A DNA stretch of 64,000 nt from Candidatus Kuenenia stuttgartensis (lineage in GTDB: Bacteria; Planctomycetota; Planctomycetia; Planctomycetales; Planctomycetaceae), in contig CAMDPK010000002.1 in NCBI GenBank assembly GCA_945904015.1, positions 43,940 to 107,939 of the forward strand, given 5' to 3'. Shown here piece after piece: positions 9,521 through 16,584 of this stretch (the first letter of the stretch is position 1; each line of letters opens with the position of its first letter). Below the pieces are notes generated by a model, which was not told where the DNA came from, made no database searches, and worked only from the letters and a program-made list of their open reading frames with translations. Position numbers and translations under genes: made by a program.

Positions 9521-10484
9521 ACGACACCGCCGCTTTCGAGACGATCGGCCCGCGCGCGGCGATGGCCGCATTGATGCGAGCGATTTCGCCAAGCGTGAGC
9601 GACCAGTTCATCGCTTCAGCGTTCTCGCGGATTTGATGCGGGCGTTTGGCTCCGCAGAGCGCGACAGTGATGCCGGCTCGCTGAATCGTCCAATTGAGCA
9701 CGATCTGCGAAACCGGGCGACCGAGTTCAATCGACATCGCTCGCAGTTCGTCCAGGAAGTCTTGATTCCTCTGCCATTCGTCGCCGGAGAACATCGGATA
9801 TTTTCGGCGGCCGTCCTTCGCGTTGAAAACATGCTCGCGCGGTAGATGTCCAGCCAGCAGTCCTTTCATCAGCGGCCAGTAGACAACGGCGGCGACTCCG
9901 TGTTCGACGCACCACGGCAACTGCGAATCTTCGATCTCCCGTTGCAGCATGTTGAAATGCGGCTGATACGCCGTCAGCGGGCAGACCGCATGAAACCTCG
10001 CGAGCAATTCGGTGCTCGCGTTCGAGAGTCCCGCGCTGAGCACTTTGCCTTGCCGGATCAACTCGCCAATCGCGCCAGCCGACTCTTCGATCGGGACTTC
10101 TGGATCGGGAGCGTGCAAGTAGTAGAGGTCAATGCGATCTGTTTGCAGCCTCCGCAGGCTCTCGTCACATTCGCTTTGCAGTGTCTCCGGCCGGCCACAC
10201 CGGGCCTGTTTGCCTTCGATCCAGTGGATGCCTCCCTTCGTCGCCAACACGATTTTGTCGCGATCTTGCCGCAACACACGGGCAATCATCCGCTCGCTTT
10301 CGCCGTCGAATCCGTAGCAAAACGCCGTGTCAAAGAAATTGATGCCCGCATCGAATGCCTCGCGAATCGTGGCCAAGCTGTCGGCCTCATTGACGTCGAT
10401 GCTGGTAATCCCGGAGATCGGCCAGCAGCCCATTCCCAGCGGAGTCACCTTCAAAGAAGCTCGACCCAAGGTGCGAAGTGTCAT
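9519..10484 (-). CDS. Aldo/keto reductase
   Basis: The 321-residue NAD(P)H-dependent oxidoreductase has a TIM-barrel AKR fold. Visible features are LGMGCWPISGI at the N-terminus, the catalytic Asp and Tyr in NFFDTAFCYG, Lys in IVLATKGG, and His in LYYLHAPDP. The later segments GLLAGHLPREHVFN and QIVLNWTIQRAGITVALCGAK match the cofactor-binding end. The substrate is unknown. The stop codon TAG lies at the edge of the adjacent palindromic element. Confidence 0.92.
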   Translation of the reverse strand: MTLRTLGRASLKVTPLGMGCWPISGITSIDVNEADSLATIREAFDAGINFFDTAFCYGFDGESERMIARVLRQDRDKIVLATKGGIHWIEGKQARCGRPETLQSECDESLRRLQTDRIDLYYLHAPDPEVPIEESAGAIGELIRQGKVLSAGLSNASTELLARFHAVCPLTAYQPHFNMLQREIEDSQLPWCVEHGVAAVVYWPLMKGLLAGHLPREHVFNAKDGRRKYPMFSGDEWQRNQDFLDELRAMSIELGRPVSQIVLNWTIQRAGITVALCGAKRPHQIRENAEAMNWSLTLGEIARINAAIAARGPIVSKAAVS

Positions 10485-10651
10485 TTCATGCCCTCTCGAA
10501 AATGCGAAGACAATCGCATTTTGGAGCGGATCGTAGAGGACTCGAATCGGCCCGCAAGTTGTCCCGACCGCGAAACGGTGGTTGATGATTGCCTCCGCCC
10601 GCGCGTCGCGCTCTAATAGCCGCCGACGTTCAGTTCCCGTGGAGCAAAATC

Positions 10652-11467
10652 ATGAAGCACAGTCTCTGGTTGGTGATGTCGGCGTCGCTATTGGTTGTCG
10701 TCGCCTGTGGTGCGATCGTCTGGTCGGATGCCTCACGGGCGATCGCTCAAACGGGGGCGAGTAAAGCGAAGACGAAAATCGGGACGAGCAAATCCAAAGT
10801 GGCGGACTCGAAAGAACTCGACTCGCGCGCGGAGAAGAACCTCGAGGCGTTCCTGGCCGATACCGTCAAACTGGCCGACGAATACGAGAAGGCCGGCAAG
10901 TTCGAGGAGGCTCAAGATCAGCTTCGCAATGTCGGCAGACTGAAGCCGGACATGCCGGGTCTCAAAGAGAAGATTGAAAAGCTCGGCGAGGCGGTGTTTG
11001 AGACCAACGATTTCGATTTGGACCTGGATGTTTCAGACAGTTGGAAAAAGATGGTTCTGGTCTCCAAAGGCAAACCGGTTCGCGTCGAAGCTTCCGGGAA
11101 TTACAAGATGACGCTGGCAGGCCCGACGGACGCCAACGGTCTGCCGACCAAAGATCCCCGTACCGACATGGCTGCGGGAGTGCGCTGCGGAGCCTTGATG
11201 GGCATCGTCGTTGCAACCCAGGATTCGGGTGCCGGAGCCACCACTGGAGCTGGTGCCAATACTGGAGCTGGTGCCGGAAAGGCAACCGGTCGCAACAACG
11301 ACAAAGTCGGCGAGGCGTTTGAAATCGGAGCCAGCAAGGAATTCACGCCGAAGGAAGACGGCATTCTGCTGCTCAACGTGAACCTGCCGGCCGGTCACAA
11401 AAGTACCGGAAAGCTACGAGTACATGTCTCCGGGCACCTCAAGATGTTGCCGAAGGAGCTGCGGTGA
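10652..11467 (+). CDS. Secreted protein of unknown function
   Basis: The 271-residue product starts with a signal peptide (MKHSLWLVMSASLLVVVACG...). A Lys-rich, probably coiled segment (KNLEAFLADTVKLADEYEKA) comes next, then a beta-rich domain, and near residues 195-210 a Gly/Ala/Thr low-complexity stretch (GAGATTGAGANTGAGAG). I do not recognise a family. The ATG has a weak GGAG site at 10641-10644. Its stop overlaps the next start (TGATG), so it is translated together with the Gfo/Idh/MocA-like gene. Confidence 0.7.
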   Translation: MKHSLWLVMSASLLVVVACGAIVWSDASRAIAQTGASKAKTKIGTSKSKVADSKELDSRAEKNLEAFLADTVKLADEYEKAGKFEEAQDQLRNVGRLKPDMPGLKEKIEKLGEAVFETNDFDLDLDVSDSWKKMVLVSKGKPVRVEASGNYKMTLAGPTDANGLPTKDPRTDMAAGVRCGALMGIVVATQDSGAGATTGAGANTGAGAGKATGRNNDKVGEAFEIGASKEFTPKEDGILLLNVNLPAGHKSTGKLRVHVSGHLKMLPKELR

Positions 11468-12480
11468 TGACCGACGTCGCCGCGTCACCGCTGCGAGTCG
11501 GCCTGATCGGCTTGGGCCGTCCCGGCCTGCATTTGATGGAACGTTTCGCGGCTGGCGGTCCGTTTCTCGTCGTGGCGGTGTGGGCTGATCCGATCGTCGC
11601 AGAGGTCGTCTCGCCATTCGGTGTGCGATTGGTCAATCATCCCCATGAACTCCTGGCAGCGGCGGATGTCGATGTGGTTTGGTTTGCGGAACTTGACGCT
11701 TTCCGAAATGACTTCACGGCGGCGGACACACTCTGCGAGAAGCACACAATCGTAGAAACTCCACTGACATTGTCTTCCGCCATCGCCGATCGAGCCTTCA
11801 ATGAAGCCGCCCGCAGCAACCGATTATTGCTCGTCCATCACCCACGTCGCTCCGATCCAGATTTTCAGCAAGCATTGGCAGTCACCCAGGACTTCGCTCC
11901 GAGTGTCCTCCAAGCCGTGAAGTTCGTGTCCTGGAGCTACGGACTTTCTCCGCGCGGAGCGACACGTGGCCACGGGCCGCTTCCCCCCGACGCCAGTGAC
12001 GATGCGCAGATCACAAAGTTGCGATTCGCCGCTCATGCACTCGACCAACTGTTGCCATTGGTGAGCGACCGTCCCCTCCGCGTGTTTGCGACCAGCGATC
12101 AAGATTTTTCTGGATCCCCCAAACTCTTCGCTGGCCATTCACTCTCGCTCCAAATGACATTCGAGCAGGGCTGCCAAGCCGAAATTGACATTCGTCTGGA
12201 TAGCCCCACGAGATTTCAGAGCGGTTGGTTGTTGACCACTGCGGGAGGCGGTTACGCCAAAGGCCGGCGATTCACGCTGACCGACGACGGTGAGGTCTTT
12301 GATTCACCGGTCACTGCCGCGTCGGACGACAACGAGGACGCCGACCAGTATGCCTGGCTCGCCCAACGGATTTGTTCTGGAATGCGGGATCACGTCGAAG
12401 AGGCTCGTGTCCGCACCGTCGTCGCATTGTTGGACGCAGCGCAGCGCTCACTCGAATCGCGGCAAGTGGTCGATCTGTAA
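11467..12480 (+). CDS. Gfo/Idh/MocA-fold protein lacking the usual catalytic lysine
   Basis: The 337-residue protein has an N-terminal Rossmann nucleotide-binding motif (RVGLIGLGRPGLHLMERF) and the general layout of Gfo/Idh/MocA dehydrogenases. At the place of the conserved EKP motif it has HTIVETPLTL, so the catalytic Lys is Thr. It may be a binding or scaffold version, or a divergent enzyme. The ATG at 11467 overlaps the preceding stop. It ends directly before a palindromic element. Confidence 0.75.
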   Translation: MTDVAASPLRVGLIGLGRPGLHLMERFAAGGPFLVVAVWADPIVAEVVSPFGVRLVNHPHELLAAADVDVVWFAELDAFRNDFTAADTLCEKHTIVETPLTLSSAIADRAFNEAARSNRLLLVHHPRRSDPDFQQALAVTQDFAPSVLQAVKFVSWSYGLSPRGATRGHGPLPPDASDDAQITKLRFAAHALDQLLPLVSDRPLRVFATSDQDFSGSPKLFAGHSLSLQMTFEQGCQAEIDIRLDSPTRFQSGWLLTTAGGGYAKGRRFTLTDDGEVFDSPVTAASDDNEDADQYAWLAQRICSGMRDHVEEARVRTVVALLDAAQRSLESRQVVDL

Positions 12481-12481
12481 C

Positions 12482-12535
12482 GTGGGGCAGGTTTTCAACC
12501 TGCCCAGCACGGAGCAGGTTGAAAACCTGCTCCAC
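12482..12535. repeat. Palindromic element, GGCAGGTT family
   Basis: This is a short member with only a 6-base centre. The left arm is GTGGGGCAGGTTTTCAACCT, and the right arm ends in AACCTGCTCCAC, with changes relative to the perfect complement. It fills the gap between two convergent genes (stop codons at 12480 and 12539). Confidence 0.9.
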
Positions 12536-12538
12536 GGG

Positions 12539-12952
12539 TTACTTCTGCGTCCAATAGTCCACGACGCAGACGTCATCGACCTGCGGGCCGACGAGCTTCA
12601 CAAAGTCTTTGTGGGCGACGTGCGGCAGATAGACGTCACGTCCCTTCTCGTCGGCGAACGTCACGAAGAAGCAATGCGTGAATCCCTTCGACTTTCCTTC
12701 GGAACTGACGTCGGTGCCCCATTCGAACTCGCGGATCGTGTCGATCTTGCTCGGCAGGCCACCAAAGGCCGTTTCGATTTCTTTGATCTGCTCTTTGGTC
12801 GTGCCTTCTTTGAACTTGAAGAGCACAACATGCCGCAGCACTTTTCGCGGAGCTTCTTTGGACTGCGCCGAGGTTTGGACGCTGTTGATCAAGCTCGCCA
12901 TTGTCACCGCCACCATTGCAGAAACGATTGCCATCCCAAAGGTCTGTCGCAT
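12539..12952 (-). CDS. Dabb (stress-responsive A/B barrel) domain protein, exported
   Basis: The 137-residue protein has a signal peptide (MAIVSAMVAVTMASL...) followed by a ferredoxin-like Dabb domain: RKVLRHVVLFKFKEGT, then FTHCFFVTFADEKGRDVYLP and HVAHKDFV. Such dimeric barrels occur in small enzymes and stress proteins, and the function here is not known. GAGGAA precedes the ATG. A small membrane protein gene lies just upstream on the same strand. Confidence 0.88.
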   Translation of the reverse strand: MRQTFGMAIVSAMVAVTMASLINSVQTSAQSKEAPRKVLRHVVLFKFKEGTTKEQIKEIETAFGGLPSKIDTIREFEWGTDVSSEGKSKGFTHCFFVTFADEKGRDVYLPHVAHKDFVKLVGPQVDDVCVVDYWTQK

Positions 12953-13002
12953 CGAGAATTCCTCGTTCGAAAACGATTGCCAAGTCGGTCGCGGTGCCGC
13001 GG

Positions 13003-13191
13003 CTACGTGGACTCTTTCATGGTCTCGTAACCCATGTAGATCACGATGGCCGCCGTGACCAGAAACAGGATGTCAAAGACCATCATTCCCGAATACGGAA
13101 TGCCAATCACAAGATCGACGATGGCCGTCACGGCGACCAGGCCGGAAGCCACCATGGACCCAATCAACAGACGTTTGATCTGCTTCGACAT
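13003..13191 (-). CDS. Small two-segment membrane protein
   Basis: The 62-residue product starts MSKQIKRLLIGSMVASGLVA and has two hydrophobic helices with a short loop (IGIPYSG). Nothing more specific is recognised. A GTG 18 bases upstream is an alternative start. It is 50 bp ahead of the Dabb gene on the same strand. Confidence 0.6.
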   Translation of the reverse strand: MSKQIKRLLIGSMVASGLVAVTAIVDLVIGIPYSGMMVFDILFLVTAAIVIYMGYETMKEST

Positions 13192-13456
13192 CGACAACTC
13201 GCGTGACACGGACGAGGGAGAATCACTGTTTCAATCGGCCACAAACGCGACCGAACGGCGAGCGAGTATAAAGACGACGTGCCCGGCAACTCCAGCCGAG
13301 CGGCAACTCATTCTGGCGACGCATCGCCGTTGCTTCCAAAACCGTTGGCCACTAACTTCACGCCCTTCGCCAGCCATTGTCTTGAGTTGGCGGATCGGCA
13401 ACCTCATTGCCGGTGAAGGAAATTCTCTTACCCCAGCCCCAGCAGGAGCACACATC

Positions 13457-13822
13457 GTGGCCAAAGACAAGAACAGTGACACCCTCAAGATCGATCCAGA
13501 AACCGCCCCCGAGGTTCCGGCCGCTGCGCCGGCCGCCGCCGCCCAGCAGACTCTGACCGTGGAAGACACCCACTCAGTCGCCAGCTACGCCAACTTCTGC
13601 CGCGTGTCGAGCACGCCGGAAGAGCTGATTCTCGATCTGGGACTGAACCCCAATCCGTTCGCTCAGGGGAGCGTCACGATCCATGTGGGACAGCGGATCA
13701 TCATGAATCACTTTACGGCGAAGCGACTTCTGCAAGCGCTGGCCGTCACGCTGCAACGCCATGAGCAGGCGTTCGGCACGCTCGAAACCGACGTCATGCG
13801 ACGTTTGCGTTCGGCAACGTAA
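13457..13822 (+). CDS. DUF3467 domain protein
   Basis: The 121-residue cytoplasmic protein starts at a GTG with AGGAG 8 bases upstream. An Ala/Pro-rich lead is followed by a DUF3467 domain (YANFCRVSSTPEELILDLGL, VTIHVGQRIIMNHFTAKRLL). The domain's function is unknown. Longer upstream reading lacks a ribosome site and protein-like sequence. A tandem DUF3467 gene follows after 121 bp. Confidence 0.85.
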   Translation: MAKDKNSDTLKIDPETAPEVPAAAPAAAAQQTLTVEDTHSVASYANFCRVSSTPEELILDLGLNPNPFAQGSVTIHVGQRIIMNHFTAKRLLQALAVTLQRHEQAFGTLETDVMRRLRSAT

Positions 13823-13854
13823 TTCGCCCCGCGATGGCAGCCAACATCCACAAG

Positions 13855-13890
13855 AACGTCGGTGTGCGGAACTGCCGCCACCGACGTTTT
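13855..13890 (+). terminator. Hairpin after the first DUF3467 gene
   Basis: AACGTCGGTG (13855-13864) pairs with CACCGACGTT (13879-13888), with a further GCGG/CCGC pairing inside. Only a short T tract follows, so it may terminate partially before the second DUF3467 gene. Confidence 0.5.
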
Positions 13891-13943
13891 GCTGTCTGAT
13901 GTGCTTAATCTCGCAACACTGAGCATCCACTGGGAGTGGCATT

Positions 13944-14624
13944 ATGAATGACATGCAACCCGAGCCGAACGACGACAACCCGGAAGAGAATCCCAACCGC
14001 GAGGTCGTCAGTCAGGAAGTTCAAAATACTCACATCGGTGCGTTGGTGCCGGAATCCATCGCGGCCGGTGTTTTCACCACCGGAGCCGTTGTGCTCAACG
14101 GACCGCACGAATTCATCATCGACTTCTTGCTGCGCATGTCGAAGCCACAGCAAGTGGCGGCTCGCGTCGTCTTGCCTCCGGCGGTCGTGCCCCGGTTCAT
14201 CGCGGCCTTGCGCGAGAACGTCAAGAACTACACAGACCGGTTCGGCAGCCCGGCGATGCCCGGAACTCCAGCACATCCCCTCTGTCCGCCGGCGACGGCC
14301 GAGGCGTATCAGCAACAACAGCAACAGCCGCAGCCGCAAGGCTCGGCACAGGAACTCTACGAACAGCTCAAAATCAAAGACACGGAACTGGGTGGTGCGT
14401 ACGCCAACGCGGTGATGATCGGCCACACGGCAACGGAATTCTTGTTCGACTTCATCACCACGTTCTTTCCACGATCGGTCGTGTCGTCACGAGTCTACAT
14501 GTCGGCTCCAAACGTGCCGCGACTTTTGGAATCGCTGACGCATTCATTCGACCAGTTCCAACGCAAGCTCGCCGCCGGGCAACAACCGCCTCCGCCGCAA
14601 AAGCCGCTGGACGATTTGCTGTAG
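13944..14624 (+). CDS. Protein with two DUF3467-like domains
   Basis: The 226-residue protein holds two copies of the same domain. Copy one is at about residues 33-95 (GVFTTGAVVLNGPHEFIIDF, then VVPRFIAALRENVKNY). Copy two is at about residues 145-210 (GAYANAVMIGHTATEFLFDF, then NVPRLLESLTHSFDQF). A Gln/Pro-rich linker joins them, and the C-terminus is Pro-rich. It adjoins a single-domain DUF3467 gene. The TAG stop lies in the first bases of a palindromic element. Confidence 0.8.
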   Translation: MNDMQPEPNDDNPEENPNREVVSQEVQNTHIGALVPESIAAGVFTTGAVVLNGPHEFIIDFLLRMSKPQQVAARVVLPPAVVPRFIAALRENVKNYTDRFGSPAMPGTPAHPLCPPATAEAYQQQQQQPQPQGSAQELYEQLKIKDTELGGAYANAVMIGHTATEFLFDFITTFFPRSVVSSRVYMSAPNVPRLLESLTHSFDQFQRKLAAGQQPPPPQKPLDDLL

Positions 14625-14733
14625 CCCTGTCGCTCCGCGACAGGGAAGCCGAACGCCCAACAAGTGAAGCCGTTTCGCCAGATCGGAGTCATTGGCAGCG
14701 CTCGGCGTTCCTGTCACGGAGTGACAGGGCTAC
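14621..14733. repeat. Palindromic element, GTAGCCCTGTC family
   Basis: The left end is GTAGCCCTGTCGCTCCGCGA and the right end is the near complement, ending GTGACAGGGCTAC. The outer GTAG/CTAC supplies the stop codons of both flanking convergent genes (14622-14624 plus strand, 14730-14732 minus strand). A related element lies at 31673-31789. Confidence 0.88.
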
Positions 14734-16460
14734 TTTTGAGCGGCCGGTCTCGCGGGAGCCGGTGTCGCTTTTTTGCCGCCGCCGACTTCTTGGCGACCCT
14801 CGTTGGCGTTGGCCTCATCGTCGGCCTTCTTGAGTTCCGCCAATTCGTCTCGCTGCTCTTTGATTCGCTCATCGCTGAGATGACGGCTGATCAGTTGAGC
14901 CGAATCGCCGCAGAGCTTGTCGATTTTCTTTTCGAGGCCCTTGTCCTTCTTCGCCTGAGCTTTTTTGAGCATCGCGGCTTTGACGGCATCGAGCAGAGTT
15001 TGAAAATGGTGGGCTTTCGGCTGTCGGTCAAGATCGGCCAGCGTCTCGTTAAACCGGGTCCAATCGCCGGCCTTCGCTGCCCCTTTCGCGCGAGCGATCA
15101 TCAACGCTCGCCGAGCGACCGAATCGATCAACTCGGCCCGCAGCAGTTCCAGTTGGCTTTCGATTTGCAGACGCAGCGAATCGTCCGGCAATTCCGCGGT
15201 CGTCGTTGGAGCGACTCCGGGGATGAACGGGAAACGCCCCAGCAAATTTCCGCCACTGGAAACGTACAACCAGATCAGCGGCTTCCCCGGATTCAGCGGC
15301 ACGGTCACTCGCCCACGACGATCGGTGACCAGTTCCAGCACCTTGTTGAACTGCGTGACAAACTGGGGGCCGGCCGGTTTCGGCGGGGCATCCTCGGACT
15401 CAGCTTCATCAGATTTCTTGGCCTCAGAAACCTTCGCTGCTTCGGGCGGAGCCTGTGGAGCCGGGACAATCTGCCGTTCATAGACATTGACTTGATAGCC
15501 GATCAGCGGCTTCGTCGGGTTGTTGTGCGGCGTGAGGCGGATGCGCGTCTCGTTGAACGCCGGACGCACACCGATGGCCCAACTTTCGACACGTTTGGTG
15601 TTCTTGCCCAACGGCAGGCGCAGACCGGTATGAATCGAGCACTCGCCGCGAGCACGATCGCTCGATTCCATCAGCAGGTACGACCACGGAATCATCTGCA
15701 CCTGAGTCACTTCACGATCCTTGTTGAAGTATCGCAGCAGCGGTTGGAAATAATTGCCCTTCGCCAGTTGCTCAACCGACGGATCGGCAGAGGGGAACTC
15801 ACCGGCTCGCACGCGGACTTTGCCCACACCCCCTTCGGCGCTTTCGATCAGGACCAGCGGACGAAACAAATTCCGGATGACATCGCCCAGTTCGTTGGTC
15901 AACGCGCGACGATCGCCGACAATTCGCTCCTGCCGCACGCTCAGTTGCTGAGTCATCCGATCCCACTCCCGTCCACAAACCCGCAACACGCTGCCGTGTC
16001 CCGAAACACAAACCACGAACGCTTTGTCGAGTTCCTTGTCCGCGAGTTGTGCTTCTAGCGACGCCCAATTCAGACGCGACAACCCGTCCTCGTTCTCCGG
16101 CGCGAGCCAGCGATTTTCCTCGACCGCCGCGAACCACATTTCACCAAACGTGCGGTCAATCCAAGTCGTCAGCTCTGCCAAAACTTCGTGCCGCATGCGA
16201 GCCGTCAATGATGGATGTTCGTCGAAGGCCACGCTGATTCGCACGCGATATGGCTGCAATTCCATCGGCGTTGGCGGCGGCGCTTCGGCTGGCTTCTCGA
16301 CGATTTTGACTTTCGAAGCCGGAACATCAGCCGGAGCCGTGGGATTGTCCTGTGCGACAGCCGGCGTGACGAGAACTGCGATGAGCAACAACCAGTGCAA
16401 AGTGCAGAGTGCAGAGTGCAAAGTGAAAAATGGCGGACGGCGTCGCACAAATTTTCTCAC
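14730..16460 (-). CDS. Secreted protein of unknown function, paired with a solute-binding protein
   Basis: The product is about 576 residues. The GTG at 16460 gives a coherent signal peptide: a basic start (RKFVRRRPP), then residues read from a heptad repeat, then the hydrophobic run LLLIAVLVTPAVAQ. An ATG at 16565 overlapping the upstream stop (ATGA) is an alternative. The body has no family I can name. It has segments suggesting surface or carbohydrate-type beta structure (YVSSGGNLLGRFPF) and a Lys-rich C-terminus. It is read after the solute-binding protein gene on the same strand, so the two may act together in the periplasm. Confidence 0.7.
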   Translation of the reverse strand: MRKFVRRRPPFFTLHSALCTLHWLLLIAVLVTPAVAQDNPTAPADVPASKVKIVEKPAEAPPPTPMELQPYRVRISVAFDEHPSLTARMRHEVLAELTTWIDRTFGEMWFAAVEENRWLAPENEDGLSRLNWASLEAQLADKELDKAFVVCVSGHGSVLRVCGREWDRMTQQLSVRQERIVGDRRALTNELGDVIRNLFRPLVLIESAEGGVGKVRVRAGEFPSADPSVEQLAKGNYFQPLLRYFNKDREVTQVQMIPWSYLLMESSDRARGECSIHTGLRLPLGKNTKRVESWAIGVRPAFNETRIRLTPHNNPTKPLIGYQVNVYERQIVPAPQAPPEAAKVSEAKKSDEAESEDAPPKPAGPQFVTQFNKVLELVTDRRGRVTVPLNPGKPLIWLYVSSGGNLLGRFPFIPGVAPTTTAELPDDSLRLQIESQLELLRAELIDSVARRALMIARAKGAAKAGDWTRFNETLADLDRQPKAHHFQTLLDAVKAAMLKKAQAKKDKGLEKKIDKLCGDSAQLISRHLSDERIKEQRDELAELKKADDEANANEGRQEVGGGKKATPAPARPAAQK

Positions 16461-16536
16461 GCCAAACGCGACGGCGCGGCAACTCAGTCGGTCACTTTGC
16501 ACTTTGCACTCTGCACTCTGCACTTTGCACTCTCCT
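16393..16536. repeat. Heptad repeat array between the solute-binding protein gene and its neighbour
   Basis: Runs of AGTGCAA/AGTGCAG-type 7-mers at 16393-16427 and the complementary type at 16495-16536 flank a unique centre. Part of the array is read through as protein (SALCTLH) in the N-terminus of the downstream gene. The array closely matches the one at 6808-6909. Confidence 0.85.
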
Positions 16537-16537
16537 T

Positions 16538-16584
16538 CATTCGGTCGGGTATCACGGCCTCTCATTCGGTCGGATACCACGGCT
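16538..16584. repeat. Tandem near-duplicate of the 3' end of the solute-binding protein gene
   Basis: CATTCGGTCGGGTATCACGG (16538-) and CATTCGGTCGGATACCACGG (16563-) are 25 bases apart with two differences. The second copy carries the stop and last codons of the gene, and the first lies next to the heptad array. This looks like a local duplication at the array boundary. Confidence 0.7.

Noticed and set aside
16393..16536. CRISPR-like array
   Set aside because: Units are 7 bp without spacers, so it is a heptad tandem array, not a CRISPR.
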